Assembly (NCBI GenBank): GCA_016210825.1
Contig: JACQTM010000167.1
Coordinates: 1 to 9,373, forward strand
Origin: Hyphomicrobiales bacterium
GTDB taxonomy: Bacteria; Pseudomonadota; Alphaproteobacteria; Rhizobiales; Xanthobacteraceae
Length of the DNA: 9,373 nt
Direction of reading: 5' to 3'
In this document: positions 1 to 6,531 of the stretch, one piece after another
Position numbering within the stretch: position 1 is the first letter of the stretch
How the letters are laid out: every line of letters begins with the position of its first letter
Made by a program: the position numbers and the translations under genes
The notes under the pieces: model-generated
What the model saw: only the letters and a program-made list of their open reading frames with translations
Told to the model about the DNA's origin: nothing
Database searches by the model: none

Positions 1-1136
1 ACCAGTCGACGCATCTTCTGCGCGCCGATTGGGAGACTGCAAGACCGGTATCGGCCAAAATCGAAGCGATGCTGATCCGGCATGCGATCGCGATGATACG
101 CAAAGCCGGCGCGGTGGTGCTGTCCGATTACGCAAAAGGCGTCCTCACGGAGCGGGTAATCCGCGCCGTGATCGCAAGCGCCAACGCATCGAAAATTCCG
201 GTGGTGGTCGATCCCAAGGGCCGCGACTTTTCGATCTATCGCGGCGCGACCCTGATTACACCCAACCGTAAGGAGCTGGCCGAGGCGACTGAATATTCGG
301 TTGATAGCCACGAGGACGTCGCGGCGGCCGCTGACAAACTCGCCCGCACTGTCGGCAGCAAGGCTGTGTTGGTGACGCTCTCCGAGGAAGGCATGCTGCT
401 TTACGTGCGCGGCCGCGCGCCAGTGCACGTCCCCTCCTATCCGGTGAAGGTGCGGGACGTCTCCGGCGCGGGCGACACCGTGGTCGCAGCGCTCGCTGCA
501 CTGCTCGCCGTGGGCGCGGATTTCGAGAGCGCTGCGCGCGCCGCCAATGCTGCCGCCTCGGTCGTCGTGGGAAAGCGCGGCACCGCGACGGTTTCGATTG
601 CGGAATTGCGCCACCGGGTCCTTCCATCGGCGACACTCGCGCCCGAGGAGAAGATCGTTTTCGATTGGAAGGAGCTCGACGAGCGGTTCAAGGAATGGCG
701 CGTTCAAGACCAGCGCATCGGCTTCACCAATGGGTGCTTCGATATCCTGCATCCCGGACACATCAAGGTCTTGGCGCAGGCGCGTGCCGCTTGCGATCGC
801 CTCGTAGTCGGACTCAATAGCGATGCATCTGTCAAACGGCTGAAGGGCGCGGGGCGCCCGATGCAGAATGAGATTGCACGCGCCGAGGTATTGGCGGCGC
901 TTGAAGCGGTCGACCTCGTTGTCATCTTCCCGCAGGATACGCCCCTCGAGTTGATTAGGCGCGTGCGGCCAAGCGTACTCGTCAAGGGCGGCGACTATCG
1001 CCGCGACCAGGTCATCGGGCGCGAGATTGTAGAGAAGGCGGGCGGCAAAGTTTTGTTGGTCGATCTTGTGCCGGGCTACAGCACGACGAGGATCATCGAT
1101 CAATCGCGCAAGAATGCGCGCAAAAAGAAATACTGA
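1..1136 (+). CDS. hldE: HldE: bifunctional heptose-7-phosphate kinase / heptose-1-phosphate adenylyltransferase (5'-partial)
   Basis: HldE is a cytosolic enzyme that phosphorylates D-glycero-D-manno-heptose 7-phosphate at C1 and later adenylylates the heptose 1-phosphate, giving the ADP-heptose used for the LPS inner core. The frame is open from base 3, and residues before the first internal ATG (69) still look like HldE (HLLRADWE), so the true start lies left of the window; about 100 residues appear to be missing. Numbering from Met at 69, the PfkB/ribokinase-type kinase shows DPKGRDF (48-54) and the SGAGDT catalytic signature (132-137). The cytidylyltransferase-type domain shows TNGCFDILHPGH (220-231) with the HxGH nucleotide-binding motif, then SDASVKRLKG, LVKGGDY and GYSTTRIID. 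Both halves are present and intact, so this is the fused form rather than separate hldA and hldC. It converges with the minus-strand glycosyltransferase operon. Identification is firm. Confidence 0.96.
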   Translation, partial: QSTHLLRADWETARPVSAKIEAMLIRHAIAMIRKAGAVVLSDYAKGVLTERVIRAVIASANASKIPVVVDPKGRDFSIYRGATLITPNRKELAEATEYSVDSHEDVAAAADKLARTVGSKAVLVTLSEEGMLLYVRGRAPVHVPSYPVKVRDVSGAGDTVVAALAALLAVGADFESAARAANAAASVVVGKRGTATVSIAELRHRVLPSATLAPEEKIVFDWKELDERFKEWRVQDQRIGFTNGCFDILHPGHIKVLAQARAACDRLVVGLNSDASVKRLKGAGRPMQNEIARAEVLAALEAVDLVVIFPQDTPLELIRRVRPSVLVKGGDYRRDQVIGREIVEKAGGKVLLVDLVPGYSTTRIIDQSRKNARKKKY

Positions 1137-1144
1137 GGTTTTCC

Positions 1145-1150
1145 GGGAGG
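1145..1150 (+). promoter_or_regulatory. Shine-Dalgarno-like GGGAGG before the small ORF at 1157
   Basis: GGGAGG lies 6 nt upstream of the ATG at 1157, a good ribosome-binding position. It is the main argument that the very small ORF downstream of hldE could be translated. In a GC-rich genome such a match can also occur by chance. Confidence 0.35.
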
Positions 1151-1156
1151 GTCGGC

Positions 1157-1243
1157 ATGCGCTGGCGCATTGTAACAATTTTCGCCGCGTTGTTGCTCGC
1201 GTCCGCAGCGAGCGCCAAGCGGAATATTCGGCAGGAACCATAA
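1157..1243 (+). CDS. possible 28-residue secreted micro-protein or signal-peptide remnant
   Basis: This ORF lies 20 nt after the hldE stop and runs from an ATG with a well-placed GGGAGG to a TAA. The product resembles a bare signal peptide: a basic start (MRWR), a hydrophobic core (IVTIFAALLLA) and an Ala-rich end (SAASA) that would suit signal peptidase I, followed by only about eight charged or polar residues ending in QEP. It has no lipobox cysteine. It could be a true small envelope peptide co-transcribed with hldE, or the decayed front of a secreted protein whose body was lost when the neighbouring operon was joined here. Reading the following bases in the other two frames gives no convincing continuation. 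I do not recognise a family. The signal-peptide look is seen directly; expression is unproven. Confidence 0.35.
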   Translation: MRWRIVTIFAALLLASAASAKRNIRQEP

Positions 1244-1260
1244 CGCCAGCCGCGCTGGCG
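1244..1260. terminator. perfect 7-bp hairpin between convergent genes, possible terminator
   Basis: CGCCAGC and GCTGGCG pair perfectly around a 3-nt loop (CGC), starting at the base after the TAA of the small ORF. It sits between hldE (plus) and the end of the minus-strand glycosyltransferase gene (stop at 1296-1298), where a terminator is expected. There is no U-tract on either side, so it is not a classic intrinsic terminator. It may still pause polymerase or protect the 3' end of the hldE transcript. Confidence 0.4.
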
Positions 1261-1295
1261 CACTCAGGATTGATTGTCCCGCTGCCCTGCGCTGT

Positions 1296-2249
1296 TCAAC
1301 GCCAATCCAATGGGGGACCTTTGAGTGCCGTCAGTGCATAGCGGCCGCGCATTCGTCGCCGATATTTTCTGACCTCACGGTGATCGCGCCAAAGTTGCGC
1401 GAAGTTTCCTTTCAGCAGACCCGCCACACGAAAACGTCGCAAATCGCCGGCAAGCGTCGGGAAATCCAAGCGGCGCAAATCAGCCACGAGGATTTTCGTC
1501 GCGAAATAGTGACCAAGCTTGCGAAAGCGTTCGGTATATTCAGGCCGTTGCCCGACATAGGCGATGAGATCACGCCCGGCGCCTGTCCATTCGTTGGACA
1601 GGCTATCGGCGATCCAAGATTTTTCCCACAATATTTCCGGGAGCAAACGCCCGGTGCCTAGCCGGGCGAGGCGGATTAGGAATTCGCGATCTTCTGTCCG
1701 CCGCAAACGCTCGCAAAATCCACCAGCCGCGCGTGCGGCTTCGGTGCGGACGGTGATACTTGTCGTCTCGACACCGACAAGATCGCAAAGTAGGGCCCAT
1801 TCAAATGCGGGCGATGCGAGTTTGACGTCCTGTAGCAGCGCGGTGTTCGTTTCCTTCGGCTCGTGCTTGATCGAAGATGATAGGGTGCAGACTAGATCGG
1901 GCTCGTGGGCGAACGCGGCCAACGGTACGGATAGACGGTTCGGCCGATAAAAGTCATCGGAATCGAGAAAGGCTGTGATCGGTGCCCGGGCGGTCGCCAG
2001 TCCAAGATTGCGCGCGCCGCTCGGCCCGAGATTGCGTTCGGAACGGACGACACGAATGCGCGGGTCGGACTGTGCATCAAGCCAGACTTGGGTATCATCG
2101 GTCGAAGCATCGTCAACGATGATGATTTCGAAATCCCGCTCGTCCTGTGCCAGCACACTGGCAACGGCGCGCGGCAATGTGTGCATCCGATTGTAGGTCG
2201 GGACGATGACGGAGCAGGACGGCCGGTCGCTCATCGCATCTACCGGCAC
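1296..2249 (-). CDS. family 2 glycosyltransferase (GT-A fold)
   Basis: This is probably a cytoplasmic or membrane-associated sugar transferase that uses a nucleotide-sugar donor to build the LPS core or O-unit; donor and acceptor cannot be read from the sequence. The N-terminal GT-A fold is clear: SVIVPTYNR (13-21), IIVDDASTDDT with the nucleotide-binding Asp pair (46-47), GARNLGL (78-84) and LDSDD as the metal-binding DxD site (95-99). TEDREF (185-190) supplies the likely catalytic acidic residue. The C-terminal third is basic and may contact the membrane. The first codon used here is GTG, four bases from the stop of the upstream gene. An ATG at 2234 (giving 312 residues, starting MSDRPSCSV) also fits the family and may be the true start; neither has a strong Shine-Dalgarno. 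It is the second gene of a minus-strand operon and is probably translationally coupled to the first. Confidence 0.9.
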   Translation of the reverse strand: MPVDAMSDRPSCSVIVPTYNRMHTLPRAVASVLAQDERDFEIIIVDDASTDDTQVWLDAQSDPRIRVVRSERNLGPSGARNLGLATARAPITAFLDSDDFYRPNRLSVPLAAFAHEPDLVCTLSSSIKHEPKETNTALLQDVKLASPAFEWALLCDLVGVETTSITVRTEAARAAGGFCERLRRTEDREFLIRLARLGTGRLLPEILWEKSWIADSLSNEWTGAGRDLIAYVGQRPEYTERFRKLGHYFATKILVADLRRLDFPTLAGDLRRFRVAGLLKGNFAQLWRDHREVRKYRRRMRGRYALTALKGPPLDWR

Positions 2250-2252
2250 CGA

Positions 2253-3041
2253 TCACGGTTTGGGCCGAACGAGCCGCTCAGGATTCGGCGGCTGCCAATT
2301 TTGCATTTCCTCATGGCGCTTGGCGTAACGGTAGAATGTGCCCTCGAAATTGCCGAAGGCGATGACGAAACCCGCCCAGCCGTCACGAAATCCAAGCTTG
2401 AATATATAGTGCTTGAAAAAAGCCCAAATGCCGTGGCCGAGCGCGCTTGCCATCGAAACCCGTTTGGGCAGTCGCTTCGCGCCGAGCGTCGAATAGCGGT
2501 CTGCCTTGGAGATGATCTCGCCGAGATCGCGGAACGGGAATTGCCAAATGGCGTTTTCGAGCCGCCCGAGCGGCTTACTGGTCAAGAGTTCATAGCTCTC
2601 GTGAACCAAGACGGGCGTGTAGTGTAGCGCACCTTTCTTGAAGAATTGAGGCTGGCGGTAATTTGGATACCAGCCGGAGCCGCGTATCCAGCGGCCCATC
2701 ATGAAATTACGGCGCGGGACAAGGTAGGCGTCATGGGTCGGGCACACCGCGAGCAGCGATAGGATTTCGTCGCGTACCGCCGCCGTGCAGCGCTCGTCGG
2801 AATCAAGACTGAAAATCCACTCATGGTGGCATGCCTCGACGGCACGGTTGCGTAATTCACCAAATCCGGTGAAATCTATTTGGACCACTCGCGCGCCAAG
2901 GCTTGTTGCAATCTCGGCGGTGCGGTCGGTGCTACCGGAATCGGCAACGACGATTTCATCGGCCCAAAGCACGCTCGAAACCGCGGCCTCGATCTTCTCG
3001 GCTTCATTATAGGCTAGTATATAAGCGGAGATTTTCTGCAT
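2253..3041 (-). CDS. WaaE/KdtX-like family 2 glycosyltransferase
   Basis: The product is 262 residues, the usual size for the WaaE/KdtX group of LPS-core glycosyltransferases. In enterobacteria WaaE adds glucose to the first heptose, but homologues in other phyla may move other sugars. Motifs are ISAYILAYNEAEKI (4-17), the WADEIVVADSGSTDRT block (26-41) with Asp34, and SLDSDER (78-84) as the metal-binding site. GWYPNYRQPQFF (123-134) and LVHES (145-149) are typical of this subgroup. The frame is open further upstream to 3167, but the added 42 residues resemble no glycosyltransferase, so I start at the ATG at 3041, where homology begins. That start lacks a clear Shine-Dalgarno. It is the first gene of a minus-strand pair and is divergent from the gene at 3212. 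The WaaE-like assignment rests on motif pattern; substrate is inferred. Confidence 0.88.
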   Translation of the reverse strand: MQKISAYILAYNEAEKIEAAVSSVLWADEIVVADSGSTDRTAEIATSLGARVVQIDFTGFGELRNRAVEACHHEWIFSLDSDERCTAAVRDEILSLLAVCPTHDAYLVPRRNFMMGRWIRGSGWYPNYRQPQFFKKGALHYTPVLVHESYELLTSKPLGRLENAIWQFPFRDLGEIISKADRYSTLGAKRLPKRVSMASALGHGIWAFFKHYIFKLGFRDGWAGFVIAFGNFEGTFYRYAKRHEEMQNWQPPNPERLVRPKP

Positions 3042-3138
3042 CTTGCCGCAATGCTGGGGTGACGGCGTGGCTGTAACTGGTGGAATCGAACATCGGCAAA
3101 CCTTCGACGCAAAGCTGTCGTCCGAGGGCTTCGAATTG

Positions 3139-3167
3139 GCAATACGCTGCGCGAGAGCCGGTTTCAA
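3139..3167 (-). promoter_or_regulatory. candidate sigma-70-type promoter for the minus-strand glycosyltransferase operon
   Basis: On the minus strand, TTGAAA (plus-strand 3162-3167) is followed after exactly 17 nt by TATTGC (plus-strand 3139-3144), a fair match to -35 and -10 boxes. It lies about 100 nt upstream of the WaaE-like ATG at 3041, within the 170-nt divergent gap. No operator or transcription factor site was recognised. A two-box match in one gap is weak evidence. Confidence 0.3.
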
Positions 3168-3211
3168 GCGCCCGGCGCATTCGGCTCGGGGCTCCGTGAA
3201 ACGCCCAAGGC

Positions 3212-4114
3212 ATGATCGTGGCTGAACTAATCTCCGTTATTCTCGCCACCTATAATCGCGCGGATGCCCTCGATGCGGTACTGCGCGCCCTCGCGCGCCA
3301 GACCGACCGTGGCTTCGAGGTTTTCGTTGCCGATGACGGATCGAGCGCAGCGACGCGCTTGGTCGTCGAAAGTCACATATCCCGCATCGGCGTTCCGCTC
3401 AAGCACGTTTGGCATGAGGACAGGGGATTCCGGCTCGCCGAAATTCGCAATCGCGCTATTCGCGCATGCGCGGGCGTGAATTGCGTCTTCCTCGATGGCG
3501 ATTGTATCCCCCGTCCTGGATTCATCGCTGCGCATCGACGACTTGCCGAATCCGGATGGTTCGTGGCGGGAAACCGCGCGCTGCTGTCGCGGGCATTAAC
3601 GGAGAAAATTTTGCGCGATGGTTTGCAACCCGAATTGTGGGGCGTTGGTGCCTTTATCGCCGCGCGTCTTCGCGGGGAAATCAATCGGTTGGCACCAATC
3701 TTTTCGCTGCCGCTCGGTCCATTACGCAAGCGGCTCGCCAGCCAATGGCAAGGCGCGCGCGGCAGCAACCTCGCGATTCGCAAATCCGACCTGCTGCGTG
3801 TCGATGGTTTCGACGCGGCTTTCAGTGGCTGGGGGCTCGAGGATTCCGATATCATCGTCCGGCTCATCCGCAGCGGTACCCGGCGTAAGGATGGGCGCTT
3901 CGCCACCGGCGTGCTGCATCTTTGGCATCCAGAAGCCGATCGCTCTAGGCTAGCCGAGAATCAGCGGCGACTTGAGGAAATCATCGGCGCCGATCGCGTC
4001 CGCGCAATCAAGGGAATGTCAACGTCGAATGAAAACGAAGGAAAGTCTGATTCGGCACCGGTGACAGCGCGCGATCCGAAGCCGGCGGCCTCGGCTGCAG
4101 TGAAAGACAGCTAA
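3212..4114 (+). CDS. family 2 glycosyltransferase with galactosyltransferase-type C-terminal region
   Basis: The protein is 300 residues. The N-terminal GT-A half shows ISVILATYNRADAL (7-20), VADDGSS with the Asp pair at 41-42, and FLDGDCIP (93-100) as the DxD metal site. The second half carries GWGLEDSD (206-213), with the acidic pair expected for acceptor activation, and HLWHP (236-240). This arrangement is typical of GT2 enzymes that carry the Glyco_transf_7C (galactosyltransferase C-terminal) region, so a hexose or N-acetylhexosamine donor is plausible but unproven. Residues from about 269 to the end are rich in Ser, Ala, Lys and Pro and look disordered. The ATG at 3212 has AAGG only 1 nt before it; a GTG two codons later (3218) has the same AAGG at a better 7-nt distance and may be the real start. 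It opens a plus-strand operon, and the next gene begins 1 nt after its stop. Confidence 0.9.
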   Translation: MIVAELISVILATYNRADALDAVLRALARQTDRGFEVFVADDGSSAATRLVVESHISRIGVPLKHVWHEDRGFRLAEIRNRAIRACAGVNCVFLDGDCIPRPGFIAAHRRLAESGWFVAGNRALLSRALTEKILRDGLQPELWGVGAFIAARLRGEINRLAPIFSLPLGPLRKRLASQWQGARGSNLAIRKSDLLRVDGFDAAFSGWGLEDSDIIVRLIRSGTRRKDGRFATGVLHLWHPEADRSRLAENQRRLEEIIGADRVRAIKGMSTSNENEGKSDSAPVTARDPKPAASAAVKDS

Positions 4115-4115
4115 T

Positions 4116-5369
4116 ATGGCGGCGATTACGATCAAGGGTTTTAATCGCGCGGCGCTTCAACGTGTGGCCGATGGGCTCGCGGCAGCAGTCGCGATTTCGC
4201 TACCGTGGTCGACCTCGGCGACAAGCATTCTCATTGTGCTATGGCTGATTTCGCTCCTTCCGACGTTACAAATATCGGATCTGCGCCGCGAGACGATAAC
4301 CCCGGCGGGCGGATTGCCGCCACTGCTTTGGCTCTTGGCGCTCGCCGGCATGCTGTGGTCGGAGGCGACGTTCGCGGAACGTGTCTCCGGCATCGCCGGT
4401 TTTCACAAGCTGCTCGTCATTCCGCTTCTGCTCGCACAATTCCGCCGGTCGGAGCGCGCGAATTGGGCGATAAACGGTTTTCTTATCTCCTGCGCCATTC
4501 TACTTATTTTTTCCTGGATTCTCGTCATTTTTCCCAAATTCCCCTGGCATACGCCGAATACACGCGGTGTCCCGGTCAAGGATTACCTCACCCAAAGCGA
4601 GAATTTCCTGCTTTGCTTTCTGGCACTCGGCTATGTGGGACTCGATGCTCTCGGGGAAGGAATGCTGCGTCGGGCGGCATTGCTGCTGGCGCTAGCCGCG
4701 CTTTTTTTCGCCAATATCATGTTCGTGGCGAGCGGTCGCACGACGCTTGTACTCATTCCGATCTTCGTTGTGATGCTCGCGTTCCGCTTCTACCGTTGGA
4801 AAGGAATTGTGGTCGCCTGCGTCGGCGGCGCGATCTTGGCCGGATTTATCTGGGTGTCATCGCCATATCTACGTTTGCGGCTCGAAGGAATCGTCGAAGA
4901 GGTGACGCACGACCGCCGGGACAAAGCTGTGACCTCGGCAGGCATGCGGCTGGAATTCTATCGCAGGTCGATGGATTTGATCGCTCAGGCGCCCATTCTG
5001 GGTCACGGCACCGGCACGATTCACACCAAGTTCCGGCAAGCGACCGAAGGTGAAACCGGCGCGGCCGGCGTTGCGACCAGGAATCCGCATCAACAGACAT
5101 TTGCAGTAGCGATCCAACTCGGGATCGCCGGTGCGGCGCTGCTTTGGGCAATGTGGATCGCGCATATTGCGCTGTTCCGCGGCGCCGGTTTCATGTCCTG
5201 GCTTGGTCTGATCGTGGTGCTGCAAAACGTTCTTGCGTCACTTCTCAATTCGCACGTGTTCGATTTCACCCAGGGCTGGGTCTATGTCTTCGGTGTCGGC
5301 GTACTCGGCGGCACGGTACTGCGCGAGGCCACGACAGTTGCGCGCGGCGGGCAAGACGCCCATCGATGA
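4116..5369 (+). CDS. O-antigen ligase / Wzy polymerase-family membrane protein
   Basis: This 417-residue protein has about ten to twelve hydrophobic segments (roughly 19-30, 36-53, 68-84, 97-108, 118-139, 163-178, 186-205, 209-224, 230-248, 329-353, 359-377, 386-402) and one large hydrophilic loop (about 250-328). That is the topology of the WaaL/Wzy_C family, which acts in the inner membrane with its active loop in the periplasm, moving glycan from undecaprenyl-diphosphate to lipid A-core (ligase) or to another glycan (polymerase). The family signals are SGRTT (206-210), MRLEFYRRS (277-285), GHGTGT (296-301) and RNPHQQTF (322-329), whose His325 matches the conserved loop histidine. Ligase and polymerase cannot be separated from sequence alone; closeness to core glycosyltransferases favours ligase. 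Start ATG is 1 nt after the previous stop, and the end overlaps the next gene, so translation is likely coupled. Confidence 0.88.
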   Translation: MAAITIKGFNRAALQRVADGLAAAVAISLPWSTSATSILIVLWLISLLPTLQISDLRRETITPAGGLPPLLWLLALAGMLWSEATFAERVSGIAGFHKLLVIPLLLAQFRRSERANWAINGFLISCAILLIFSWILVIFPKFPWHTPNTRGVPVKDYLTQSENFLLCFLALGYVGLDALGEGMLRRAALLLALAALFFANIMFVASGRTTLVLIPIFVVMLAFRFYRWKGIVVACVGGAILAGFIWVSSPYLRLRLEGIVEEVTHDRRDKAVTSAGMRLEFYRRSMDLIAQAPILGHGTGTIHTKFRQATEGETGAAGVATRNPHQQTFAVAIQLGIAGAALLWAMWIAHIALFRGAGFMSWLGLIVVLQNVLASLLNSHVFDFTQGWVYVFGVGVLGGTVLREATTVARGGQDAHR

Positions 5370-6439
5370 CCGCGATCGATCTTCCAGTGCGTCCACGCAT
5401 CCTTGTCATTGCGCTGCGCCGGCTGGGCGATGTCCTGCTGACAACTCCGCTCATTCGTGGCCTCAAGCGGGGTTATCCCGATGCAACGATCGACGTTCTC
5501 GTCTTTTCTGGCACCGAGGGAATCCTCGAAGGCAATCCTGATATTGGCCGCGTCATTACCATGCCCGTGGGTAGCGGCGGATTTCGAATGCTTGCGCTGC
5601 TCGGGCGGCTGTGGCGGCGCTACGATCTCGCGGTTTCCACCCAGACGGGCGACCGGCCATTTTTTTTCACGTTAATTTCCGGCACGCGGCGTGCCGGAAT
5701 GGTCGAGGCGTCCGGCGTTCTGTCAGCCGTGAAACGCAAGTCATTACATCGCGCGATCACCGTATCGCGCGGTAGCCATCGTGTGGACGACGTACTGCAA
5801 CTCGCCGATACGCTCGGCGTACCGCGGATACCCGAGGTGGTGGTGCCGAAAGGGAATGTTCGTCCCGGACACCGCCCGGCGTTGCCATATGCGGTTATTC
5901 ACGCCGTGCCGATGTTCCACTACAAGCGCTGGACCGATAAGGGCTGGCGTGCGCTTGCCGCCACGCTCGTGCAACACGGCATGACGATCGTCGCCACCGG
6001 TGGGCCCTCAGTCGCGGACCGGAATTATCTCGATTTGGTGTGGCGTGGTATGGATGTGCGTAGGCTCGATGGTGCGCTCGCCTGGCCCGAGCTGGCAGCA
6101 TTAATCCGGGCGGCATCCGTCTATATCGGCCCCGACACATCGGTGACGCATCTCGCGGCTGGAACGGGCTGTCCGACCGTTGCGCTCTATGGCCCAACCG
6201 ATCCACGCCTGTGGGGGCCGTGGCCGGCCGGCGGCTTGCGGGAGCCATGGGCGGCCGCTGGAACGATCCAGCAGCGCGGCAATGTCTGGCTGGTGCAAAA
6301 CCCGCTGCCGTGCATGCCCTGCCAGCTAGAAGGCTGCGAACGGCGCCTCGATAGTTACAGTGCCTGCCTCGATGAGCTCGGCGCACCGCACGTGCTTGCC
6401 GCCGTCAATCAGGCGCTGGCGACGGCACCCAAATCTTAA
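5366..6439 (+). CDS. GT9 heptosyltransferase-family protein (WaaC/WaaF/WaaQ-like)
   Basis: Members of this family transfer heptose from ADP-heptose to the LPS inner core on the cytoplasmic face, which fits the hldE gene in the same window. The 357-residue GT-B protein begins RILVIALRRLGDVLLTTPLI (11-30), the usual N-terminal block. It continues with AVIHAVPMFHYKRW (176-189, acceptor/phosphate-binding Lys-Arg) and VATGGPSVADRN, and has the donor-site block IGPDTSVTHLAAGTG (254-268) followed by VALYGPTDP (272-280). Four cysteines near the end (316, 319, 324, 334) match the Cys-rich tail common in this family. Start ATG overlaps the preceding TGA (ATGA). The frame is open back to 5144, but that part is the shadow of the membrane-protein gene. 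Whether it adds the first, second or a branch heptose is not decidable here. Confidence 0.92.
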   Translation: MTAIDLPVRPRILVIALRRLGDVLLTTPLIRGLKRGYPDATIDVLVFSGTEGILEGNPDIGRVITMPVGSGGFRMLALLGRLWRRYDLAVSTQTGDRPFFFTLISGTRRAGMVEASGVLSAVKRKSLHRAITVSRGSHRVDDVLQLADTLGVPRIPEVVVPKGNVRPGHRPALPYAVIHAVPMFHYKRWTDKGWRALAATLVQHGMTIVATGGPSVADRNYLDLVWRGMDVRRLDGALAWPELAALIRAASVYIGPDTSVTHLAAGTGCPTVALYGPTDPRLWGPWPAGGLREPWAAAGTIQQRGNVWLVQNPLPCMPCQLEGCERRLDSYSACLDELGAPHVLAAVNQALATAPKS

Positions 6440-6472
6440 CGCCGCCGCCAAGCCCCCGCCTGGCCGGGGTAG

Positions 6473-6516
6473 CGTCAAAAGGCAAACGCCGCTATGGAAA
6501 TGGCACCCCTTTGACG
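6473..6516. repeat. inverted repeat in the gap before the dehydratase gene
   Basis: CGTCAAA (6473-6479) pairs with TTTGACG (6510-6516), and two further G-C pairs can form inside after one bulged A (GG 6481-6482 with CC 6508-6509). Just upstream, CCCCG (6454-6458) and CGGGG (6465-6469) can form a second 5-bp stem. Both fall in the 92-nt gap between the GT9 gene and the dehydratase gene, ending 6 nt before the Shine-Dalgarno. No U-tract follows, so a classic terminator is unlikely; a transcript-processing or attenuation role is possible, as is chance. Confidence 0.35.
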
Positions 6517-6522
6517 GTTTCC

Positions 6523-6529
6523 GGAAGGA
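6523..6529 (+). promoter_or_regulatory. ribosome-binding site GGAAGGA fixing the dehydratase start at 6532
   Basis: GGAAGGA lies immediately before the ATG at 6532 (short spacing of 2-3 nt). The in-frame TTG at 6511 has no such site, so the ATG is the better start. The spacing is shorter than usual. Confidence 0.5.
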
Positions 6530-6531
6530 CG

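Noticed and set aside
2088..2627. 179-codon plus-strand ORF across the two minus-strand glycosyltransferase genes
   Set aside because: It is the antisense shadow of two clearly conserved genes and their junction, with no recognisable domain.
3136..3164. Plus-strand TTGGCA as a -35 box for the operon starting at 3212
   Set aside because: At a 17-nt spacing the -10 position reads CGGTTT, which is too poor a match to report as a promoter.
3042..3167. N-terminal extension of the WaaE-like protein (start at 3167 instead of 3041)
   Set aside because: The extra 42 residues do not look like a glycosyltransferase, signal peptide or membrane segment, and the family begins at the ATG at 3041.
3373..3906. 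177-codon minus-strand ORF inside the GT2 gene at 3212
   Set aside because: It is a shadow in a GC-rich gene; the product is Arg/Ser/Pro-rich with no family features.
5144..5365. N-terminal extension of the GT9 protein
   Set aside because: This stretch lies entirely inside the membrane-protein gene in another frame, is Arg/Cys-rich, and the GT9 fold begins just after the ATG at 5366.
5895..6386. 163-codon minus-strand ORF inside the GT9 gene
   Set aside because: Low-complexity Arg/Ala/Pro-rich shadow of a firmly identified gene.
6494..6514. Six-codon leader peptide before the dehydratase
   Set aside because: It has no ribosome-binding site and no runs of regulatory codons, and in-frame triplets like this arise by chance.
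6511..6531. TTG start for the dehydratase
   Set aside because: It has no ribosome-binding site, falls within the inverted repeat, and an ATG with GGAAGGA follows seven codons later.
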